Source: Lytechinus variegatus
Taxonomy: Eukaryota; Echinodermata; Echinoidea; Temnopleuroida; Toxopneustidae
NCBI RefSeq assembly: GCF_018143015.1
Contig: NC_054740.1
Coordinates: forward strand, 68,612,356-68,676,355
Length of the DNA stretch: 64,000 nt
Direction of reading: 5' to 3'
This document shows, one piece after another, positions 21,473 through 30,600 of the stretch. Position numbers and translations under genes: made by a program. The number at the start of each line of letters is the position of its first letter. Position 1 is the stretch's first letter. Below the pieces are notes generated by a model. That model was given only the letters and a program-made list of their open reading frames with translations, did no database searches and was not told the DNA's origin.

Positions 21473-23907
21473 CTTCAATGATCAACAAAATGAAAATGAG
21501 CTTTAAATAATTTTTAAAAAGTGGGACAGTGGTGGCACCAAGGTGGGGCCCATCAGTTGCCCCCCCCGCAAAAAAAGTTGTGTATCCGCCCTTGTCTGAA
21601 ACATTTTCTTTTCCCCTCCACTTGCCTCTACCCCACCCCCTGAAAATACTGTTACCGGATCGACTGAACGCCAGAACAAATGTATTAAAATTTAATATCA
21701 GATACACGGTTGATTTTCTAACAGTCGGATATCCTCATTCCATATTATGAGGCTATTCATGATTGTAAATTATTTGTATAATTCAAAAACAAAATATGTA
21801 TAGTTGAAAAACAATATGTTTATATTTTAAAGAAAAATAGTTCAAAGTATATTTACTACTAGGGGTTTTTCTGTGAGAAGAGGACTTCACATCATTCGTA
21901 ATTAATGCTAATTTCATTACTTTAACTCAACGAATTAGTTGATTGATATAAACACTGATAAATGCAATTCACTCAATTTAGAATGACTTGGCATATGTTT
22001 GTAGGTAAAGTTTGCTATGCTACTCACGAAAATGAAAACATATCTACTCCGAGGAAGATGTCTCTGAACGTGGAACTCTGATCAGTAAACGTTGAATTTA
22101 TCTGAGGAGGAGAAAAAGAGATATTTCTATTTTAAGTGTTGCCTTTTATACAAGACTCGCATGGGACGAAAGTAGGTCACGATCCCTTTTTCACATGGGC
22201 AATGCCAAAGAAAAACGATGTTTGATCTAGACCGTAATAAATTTTGAAAATCATATTTGGTAAAATTCAATAGGTAACGCATTGATATATCCGGCAACCC
22301 TACCGGAAAGAATGCAGTCGCCATACTGGTGTATAATGTGGCCACAATTTCTTCACTTATTTCACTCCGATAAATTGAAGTACATTTTCACACGTGGTAA
22401 AATGCAGTGCGTCAACACTTAATAATTTACACATGGATTAAAAAACAATATTCATTTTTTTATCTCACACATGTCTACTCTCACTCCACTGCGATAATCC
22501 ATTTTCGCACTGTGGTTAAGTCACCATTTGTAATTGACACAGTATGCATCACAGTGTGAAAGCGTGTTCCCATTTATCGCAGTGGAACAACACCCTTGCC
22601 GGAAGAAACACAGTCGCCACACTGTGGTTTACACTGTGGCAACCCTGTAGTCACTCATTTCACCGCGAAAAATGGAATTTATTTTCACACTGTCGTACAC
22701 ATTACGTTCAATACACACAGAATGAAAATATATGTTCATCACACTGGGTACACATCTCCATTCCAGTGCAATAAAGTTGGACACATTTTTCACCCTGTGG
22801 TTAAGTCATTATTTGTAGTTGACACACTGTGTATCTCGGTGTGCACCGCAGTGTGAAAGCATGTTCCCATTTATCACAGTGGAATGGTTCTATGAACACA
22901 GCGTTAACACAGTGTGACTACAGTGAAACTCAGTGTTGCCAAACTGTAAATCACTGTGTGTTATAGAAGGCCACCCCTGGACCTGTACATTCACTTATAT
23001 TGTTTTTTGACAGTTTTGGTAGGAGACGTCTCGATGGAACGTTTGAAAGATCATACACCTGACTTGGAGCAGGGGGAGGGATATCAGCACGCGTTCAGTC
23101 ACGTGGTTTCTGAAGTGGGTCAAACAGTGTGAAGAAGTGTCGCGGAGACGTCTCCGCAATGTATTATAATTTTTGTTGGTCTCCAGCAGGTCTTCGCGAT
23201 GTCTCTAAGACGTCTCTGAGACATCGCGAAGACGTCTCTGAGACATCGCGGAGACATCGCGGCGACGTCTCAGCAGTCGCGGATATCATTAGTCTCCGAG
23301 ACGTCGCAGCAACTGATAGAGACTTCTCGGAGACGTCGCGGAGACTAGAAACAGTCTCCAAAAATATTAAACATGTTTAATCTTCTTGCGACTCCTCGGA
23401 GACTCTGTAATTTTCATGAGACGTCTCAGAGATGTCGCGGAGACGTCTCTGCAACTAGCAAAATTTGTAGTCGCGAACTAGTTTCAAGCCCAGTGAGATA
23501 CCCCCTTTAGTAAATTACTCAATTGTCACAAAATTTGGATGTGATAATACACTTTGTATCCCAATTGTCGCTAGAACTTATTCTTCCCATTGATACTGAT
23601 TTCTATTTTTGGATTTCTGATTTGTAGTTGAAAATTGATAAGAAATGATATTAACTAATAAAATTGAAAAGAAAAAATAGAATTCGTGGTCAGGGTCGAG
23701 TTCGAATGAATAAATGTAAGTTGGCAGGGTTATCATGGTTATGGCAAACTTCTTTTTTCTTATCTAAAAATGGCTACAAGTACAAAATACTCACGCCGTA
23801 TGTGATATTATTGGCTAATTCTTTGCTTTCTACAGTCGATGAAGTCGCTAAAGTTTCTTCCCAAGGGTGGTCTAGAAGCATTCCAGCACGAACTCTGAAT
23901 TGTCCAT
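21277..23907 (-). CDS. Second SEA-domain protein, 3' part of gene (span)
   Basis: Three exons on the minus strand encode one SEA domain that then stops (about 126 residues visible). It aligns exon for exon with the protease SEA domain: first half (phase 1 in, phase 0 out), short middle exon (phase 0 in, two bases out), second half (one base in). Matching phrases include a hydrophobic L/M-L-L turn, F-x-D-I, and G-I-R in place of G-S-I-R. The glycine-serine cleavage step is thus G-G here, so autocleavage is doubtful. The last exon ends FRFIKL then stop, so no protease domain follows. Upstream exons (membrane helix, start) were not found. A diverged duplicate of the neighbouring gene's 5' half is the simplest reading; a decaying copy cannot be excluded. 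Confidence 0.7.
22028..22101 (-). CDS. SEA gene middle exon
   Basis: Reads INSTFTDQSSTFRDIFLGVD then MFSF between acceptor TTTCTCCTCCTCAG and donor GTGAGT. Phase 0 in, two bases out, exactly as protease exon 5 ([17 protein letters not shown]). Confidence 0.72.
22285..22965. repeat. Tandem repeat of about 300 bp rich in CACTGTG
   Basis: About 2.3 copies: GTGTGAAAGC(G/A)TGTTCCC recurs at about 22554 and 22851, and CCGGAA..AGTCGCCA recurs at about 22301 and 22607. Each unit is dense in CACTGTG/CACAGTG words that can pair with each other. It lies in the SEA gene intron. Confidence 0.7.
23020..23470. repeat. AGACGTCTC / GACATCGCGGA repeat array
   Basis: A short-period array of palindromic GAGACGTCTC-like words and GA(C/G)(A/G)TCGCGGAGAC words on both strands, GC-rich against an AT-rich background. 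Frames through it give Asp-Val-Ser-Glu-Thr-Ser-Arg low-complexity peptides, not a gene. Intronic in the SEA gene. Confidence 0.7.
23795..23907 (-). CDS. SEA gene exon for N-terminal SEA half
   Basis: Reads GQFRVRAGMLLDHPWEETLA and ends NNITYG between acceptor TTTTTGTTTACAG and donor GTGAGT. Two leading bases (AT) complete an upstream codon and it ends in phase 0, as in protease exon 4. Confidence 0.72.
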
Positions 23908-24040
23908 CTGTAAACAAAAATTTTGAAAATGTAAAGAAACGAGGTTCTGATTCTAATTCTAACAAAATCATCCCACACATTATGGGTAGCACTTCCAATA
24001 CGCATGGAGAAGAGCGATCTTATCTGAAAGAAAAAGTGAA

Positions 24041-24496
24041 ATAAGAGGAACAGTTTCCAACAAGTTTCATCAAAACCGGCTATAAAAAAAGCAAGTTATC
24101 ATGGTTATGGACGTTCAAAAAGTCTGATCGTACTTTCTATGAGGATCCTCCAACTGGCCACCATGCTTCAGAAATGGACAACTCTCCATTTCTTTTGTAC
24201 TATTCAGATTTTCCCCATTATTTTTCGCATTGCATCTAGCCTCCTTCTTAGCAAAACTTATGTCATGGAAAATTAAAATTCACATATGTCAAGGTCAGGA
24301 GGAGATGATGTGAAATATGTAAAATAAAGTGGAAATGGAGAGTTGTCCACAAAATCAACAATTTTGAAGCACGTTGCTAATTTGAGGATCCCCATATACA
24401 GTACAACAAGACTTTTCAAACTTCCATAACCATGATAACTCGCTTATTCTACAACTGAGTTTAATGAAACAAGACTTATATTATTGATCCTCTTAT
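24041..24496. mobile_element. Palindromic MITE (AAGAGGA ends)
   Basis: The left half (ATAAGAGGAACAG, GAGGATCCTC, GACAACTCTCCATTTC) is mirrored on the right (GAAATGGAGAGTTGTC, GAGGATCCCC, GATCCTCTTAT). About 455 bases, no coding capacity. Confidence 0.65.
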
Positions 24497-24534
24497 ATTA
24501 TTATTTCTGATAAGATGGATCCTCTCCTTGTATT

Positions 24535-25330
24535 TCGGCTTCCTTTAACCATTCCTTATTTAGTCAGAGAGTGGTCTAAGCTAAATGGTTTTAAACTAAA
24601 CAATGTCAAGACTGAATTTCTTCCCTGGATTTCTTCATGTTTCTTTTTGATATACATGTAGAATATAATCAAACACTGACACTTGATCTTGATGGCACTA
24701 ACGTTTATGTAAGCAGAACAAGTAGAAACTAAGGGGTTGCTTTTGACGATAAATTTACGTTTGAACATTTTTTTCATGAAAATGTCCGTCAGCATATTTC
24801 GGACTACATAATTATAAAATACGTAAAATTCGCACTTTTTTTGGACAAGACAATTACTGGACGCTTGCTTAATTCATGCTTTCGTCGTGTGCCAGTTTGA
24901 TTTTAATAATAATTTGCTTATTAGTCTTCCGTCTCGTCTAGATTAAAGATTTCAGCTAGACAAAGTACAAAATTCAGCAGCACGACGTGTTAAAAAGAAC
25001 AAGGAAACATAAACCAATCCCTTCAGTCTTAAAAACTTACATTGGCTTCCTATTCAATCCAGTATACATTACAAAGTATAGCCCACCAATGTTATCAGTA
25101 TGTATTGTATCACAATGAATTGTTTATACCATGTAAACCAGAAAGAATACTTCGTTCAAGTAAAAAAAAAAAACACTTGTACAAACCCACATACAATGGC
25201 AAAGTCGTATGGGGAAAGATCATTCTCATAATTACGCACCCACTGTTTCATGGAATAATCTGCCAGAAAATCTAAAGAATATAACGTAAGAAAAGTTCAC
25301 ACATTGTTTCAAAACATAATTTATCTACTA
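24535..25330 (+). pseudogene. LINE fragment, 3' part of a reverse transcriptase ORF
   Basis: Broken plus-strand frames give the order typical of non-LTR retrotransposon C-termini: a KTEFL-like segment, LGV-like GVAFDDKFTF, VQNSAARRV, LHWLPIQ, then a SYG..SFSY.APTVSWNNLPENLKN block. Several stops and frame changes interrupt it. An inactive, diverged copy. Confidence 0.65.
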
Positions 25331-26404
25331 TTTGGCATTTTGAAGACAAATACCTACCCAGTGCTCTCCACTCCATCTCCATTTAGAAAAATCACTAAGA
25401 GACATGCAATTTAGCCTATGTATTTTTCGCTCTACATAAACATTTCGAAATTAGCAGTATTATAAGAGATAGGTGGCAAAGTGCTAGTATTGAGTAAATT
25501 GGAATAGTTCGTGAAGGTGATTGTTAAATAATGTGTAAGGATATGTGCGTTAGGATGTGCGGCTGTGTGTGTTGATGTGTGTGCGAGAGAGAGAGAGTGC
25601 GTATTTCCTGTGGGTATACTGCATCCCATTCTGGCTTAGCTTTTTCACATAATACAAGTTTCATTCATAGCCTTTAAACCCCTTTAAAACGGTTAAATGT
25701 TACATTTCCAATTGAGATAATTATATTCGCACGCCATGCCAGAGCCCCCAAATGATAAAATTGCATATTATTTTTTCATCTAATTTATACCCCCCCCTCA
25801 CCCCATCCGCCTTGTGTGTATGCTAAAGGGGCGGAGCCACATTTTGCCCTTTACTTTTTGGCACCGAGAGTCAATCGACCTAGCACTCCTCCTCTTCTCC
25901 CTCCCGCCTATCGTAGCCATCAACATGCCAAGCATGCCATATTTTCTCATAAACCCAAAAATAAAATTACAAAGAAAAAAATTGTCGGTCAAACACGATT
26001 CCATGATTTCGATAATTTTCGACATTGTAGCAGTTTCCAAGGATACGCTTGCTCATTGTCCATCACATGTTCATGAAGGGGGACCAATGACTCTTCACAC
26101 AATGGTAAAATTCGTGACTTCTGAAAGCAAATCTGATTTGAAGAGACATGCATGAAATATATTATGCAGAAGCATGCAAGAAAATAGAACAAAGTGGAGA
26201 ACCGAAACATGCATAAATCATGCACACGAAAAAAAAAGAAGAAAAACTTGAGAAAATCTCTAGGTAATCTTTTGGCTAAAAAGTAGCTTTCGTCAGGCTT
26301 ACATGCAACTATGGTAACCTGGCCCATGCTCAAAACAAAGCGAGGAACAGTTGCCTTCCTATATTTCTAATAGTTCTATGAAAATGCAGCGTTACCTTCA
26401 CAAA

Positions 26405-26530
26405 GCCCCTTGCACTTTCGCTGTCACCTCATTATCTTCTTAGACGCATTTACAAACAATGCAAATAATGGACCTAGGACCGAGCCTTGTGAAATACAAA
26501 TGAGTATTTCTAAAACACCGAATTGTTTCA
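26405..26530 (-). pseudogene. Short LINE reverse-transcriptase fragment
   Basis: The minus strand reads ISQGSVLGPLFALFVNA, the conserved (P/S)QGSVLGPLLF..ND segment of non-LTR reverse transcriptases, followed shortly by a stop. Nothing else of the element is clear. Confidence 0.6.
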
Positions 26531-26666
26531 AAAGGATCACATTGTACTTAAATTCAGTTGGACAGGGGAGGTACAAGGAAATTAAAAATAATTTCACAAC
26601 AGTTTCATTTTTATATGAATAGTAAATCCCTTTTGTACGATATTACAGCTAGTAAAAATTCATTAA

Positions 26667-27010
26667 AGGGATGGTCCGGGCTGAAAATTTTTATATTTTA
26701 ATAGAGTAGAATTCACTGAGCAAAATGCCGAAAATCAGATAACAAATAACAAAGTTATTGAATTTTTTAGTTTAGCAATATTTTGTGCAAACAGTCGACA
26801 TGAATATTCATTAGGTGGGCTGATGATGTCACATCTCCACTTGTTCTTTTGTATTTTATTATATGAAATTAGGTTTATTCAATTTATTTCCTCCAAGAAC
26901 TAGAAAAATTGGATTGACAACTGATTTAGTGCATTAGATATTTATTGCTGCAACTCATTTCATTATAAAGGAGACATAATATTCACTTAAGTATGAAATA
27001 ATGAAAAAAA
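26667..27010 (+). repeat. MITE left part (AGGGATGGTCCGGGCTG)
   Basis: Begins AGGGATGGTCCGGGCTGAAA directly after TTAA and shares internal phrases (AAAATGCCGAAAATCAGATA, GATGATGTCACATC) with the TTAA MITE families. The right end was not found, so it is truncated or diverged. Confidence 0.45.
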
Positions 27011-27311
27011 AAAATTCTCAGCAATTACAAAATTTCTTCCAGAATCCTTGGGCACATATTTTTATTCATACAGACACTTGGGTGGTCATTATATTAGATT
27101 CTGTAAAAAGTCATTTTGAGATCGTTACCAGAACTGGAATTTATCTTTAAGCATTAGCTCATGAAATCTGGTATGAACCAGAGTTTTTTTTTTACTACCA
27201 ACCATATCATGTCGATGGCCTTGGATTGACGCGGTTGTCTTTGAACGAATTAGTCCTTGATGTGAAGGTGTATCACGACAAGTCCTTATTCACTAGTTCA
27301 CAGTCAGAACA

Positions 27312-27372
27312 ATGGAACAAATTTTTAAAACTTCAAATACGCATATTATTATCTACATCTGGGCATTCATTG
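27312..27372 (+). CDS. EGF/CUB gene exon 1: signal peptide
   Basis: ATG opens MEQIFKTSNTHIIIYIWAFI, ending with one base before donor GTAAGT. The split Gly codon joins to TIHA-Q in exon 2, completing a plausible signal peptide. This ATG is the only one seen with the right phase. Confidence 0.72.
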
Positions 27373-27653
27373 GTAAGTCTAGTAGTGTAAAATATTGTAT
27401 TTTTCTAAGGCCAAGTCCATCCAAAAAACAATTTTAATTTGAAGACATTAGAGAAAATCAAGCAAGTTTATAACCGACGCTTCTTCGATTCTAAATTGGA
27501 TAGGCTCAAGTGATGATACTTTTGGGTTTCTTATTATTAAAAAAAAATGGTTATTTAATAGTATCGTTTTACTAGTATAATTTACTCCACAATATCCTAT
27601 TTTTTTATAAACGTGATAAATGACGTAAATCATTGTTATTAGCAGTAGTTGTT

Positions 27654-27689
<36 letters not shown>

Positions 27690-30600
27690 GTAGCATCAGT
27701 AGCAGCATCATTAGAATTAGTATGAGTTGGTGACGTTGCTCTATTCCTTCTCAGGCGAAAGGGCATAGAAAACGTTCGTGAGGGGCACTTTTCTTTGGTA
27801 AAAAGGGGCACTGATTCGAGAAAGGGCACCTAGGGTCGGATGAGCTCAAAATGTTTTTTTTCAAAGGGGTACTCGTTCACACATAAAACGGGTCCTTCAC
27901 AGGTGAAAGGACACAGGAAACGTTCGTGAGGGGCAGGGGCGGATCCAGCCTTCGCCAATAGGGGGGCCCATAATTTTTTCCAGCCACATTTTCCCCGATC
28001 GGCCGCTCGAAGTTAATTTTTGTTTGTTTCTTTGAAGGGGTAGTCCTAATAGTGACTTCTAAGCTTTATATATATATATATATATTAGTTACTTATTCAT
28101 AAGCCTTGTTCAAAAAGTGCGAGCGCAAAGCGCGAGCAGAATTTTTTTAATGTGCGTTTTGATCTGATAAAAAAGGATCTGTTAACGGCAGCTTCTTAGC
28201 CATAAAGACGTTACATATTTCAACTATCAAATAATGCGAGTGTGAAGCGCGAGCTGAATTTTTTTTTTTTTTTTACTTGAAGAATGGAAAACGATAAGTA
28301 CATAACTAAATAATTGATGCGCGCGAGCTGAAAAATTCAAAATTTAAACCTAAAAAAGGGATACTCTATATTCATATTTGTAAATCATGAAAAGGAAGAG
28401 TAATTGGAAATCTTCCTATATTAATAATGCGAGCGCGAAGCGCGAGCAGAATTTTTTTTATTTATTTTTTGATCTGATCAAAAAAAGGGTCTGTTAACGG
28501 CTGCTTGTTAGCCATAAAGACGTTACATATTTTAACTAGCAAATAATGCGAGCGCGAAGCGCGAGCTGAAAATTTTGACATTTCTACCTGAAGAATGGAA
28601 ATTCTAAGCAAGTTTTTTTTAACGTAAAAAGGATATGTAACTAAACAATTGATGCGAGCGCGAAGCGCGAGCAGAAAAATCCAATTTCAATGCTGAAATA
28701 TGTTTTGTATATTGACTTCAAAATTTGAAATTTTAAGCTCCATATTGAGCAAGATATGTAAATCACCTAAAAGGAAATGCGAGCGCGAAGCGCGAGCGAA
28801 AATTTTATATCCCGACATGAGAGATTTTTTACAATTATTTTCCAAGTCTTCCCCTCATCTTATTTTATTCACTCGTCTTCCTCCTATGTTTGCCCTTCTT
28901 TTTTCTCCTCTCTTTTCCCTTCTTTTTCTTTTTTTTTCTTTCTTAACCCCTTTCTCTTTTTTTTTGCTCCGCCAATGGGGGGGGGGCGGCCCCCTGGATC
29001 CACCTATGGTGAGGGGCACTTTTCTTGGGTAAAAAGGGGCACTGATTCGAGAAAGGGCACCTATATGAGAAGACAAGGGGCACTTGCTCACTCATAAAAC
29101 GGGTCCTTCTCAGATGATAAGGGCACACACGAGACTTTGTTCCTGTCTTAAGGTTTTTAAAGTTGTTTAGGTGATTTTATTTCATGATCATGAATCATTA
29201 ATGGAGATCTAAAGTTCGAGTAGGCCTATATAAGTATATAGATAGGCCTACTGCTAAAAATATGAAAAATATGAAATAAAAAGCTAAAACGTGAAATCTT
29301 CAAAATCTGAATTAGGAATCAAGACTGAAGTGAAGGGCATGCCAATCTAAGATGATTTGTGTGTGTGTGTGTGTTTTTTTTTTAGGAACAATCCATGCCC
29401 AGACAAACACCAACAATACCATATGCCAAAGTCAAACGCTAATGTGCCCAATGCTACAAAACCCCAGCGGAGACACGATCCGACTGGTGTTGAAATACTT
29501 GGGGTTTCCGTATACAGATGGAGCTATAGTTCTACATTGCACGATTCCAGGTGAGTGTTAAATGCCCAGTTTCCAAGGCAGGGGGAGGGATTGGAGGACA
29601 TGGGTACCTTATTTAGTGGGGTAACTACGGGGGCACCCCCCCCCCCATCGGCAGGCCAAAACAAAAACGGGGGAAAGGAGAAAAAAGGGAGGAAGAAAGG
29701 GAAACATAGTGGGGAATAAGAAGAAATTATACTAAATTATATTACATATCTTTATAAAACATATTTTGCGTAGGCCTATGTGTGTATCACTAATGGTGCT
29801 TGCATATTGTCTGTTTAATGAGAAAAATGATCCTTCTATGTAGTGACATGATTATTTTTTTATGACTACTTAAAGTGATTCTTTAAGGTCTGAATATAAA
29901 ACATTTCCAGTCGGTGTTTACGTTCGCATTAGTGGATTAGTGAGCTATGTCTGTTCTTCATTAATTTCTAAAATCAGTCCTTAAAGTGTTCCTTTCTTCT
30001 GGTCTGAATATCAAATATTTCAGCTTGCACTTCGCTGTCGCTATATTTAAATAGTGAGATACGTATCAAGTTCACGATTGCAACGACAACAAAAAATTAT
30101 TAATGTGTTTAGCTGTACTTCTCAAACACAAAATCTGCGCGCGCTTGGCGCTCGCATTAGATGACTATGCCCTTAAAATCTCCATGGTTGGGGTCAATAT
30201 AGGGCAATATACGCAAACAATTTTAGCTCAGGCTTCGCGCTTGCATTGTTTGTTTAGTGAGACAGGTATGTGTAATTACAAAATAAAAAAATGCTTATGT
30301 CAAATTTTTAGGTCAGAATATCAAGATTTCAGCCCGCGCTTCGCGCTCGCGTTATTTGATCAGTGAGATATATATCTTTTTAACGACACAGCCCTTAAAA
30401 TATCTCTATTGGGTCAGTACACCTGGCCATTGGGCGCGCTCCGCGCGCCTACTAAGTGACTCAATTTTGTTTGCTGGTGCCCCCCCCCCCCCATGCGGTG
30501 AGCCACGGTGCGGCACTGATCTTATTTGTGGAGCGCCTACTAGTTCCCCCTGTACTCTTCCATACTGCTCCCCAATAAGAGATGACGAAATAAAATTACC

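Noticed and set aside
28700-29128. Frames of 60-110 residues on both strands
   Set aside because: They lie inside the hAT-like element and its poly-pyrimidine tract; no homology.
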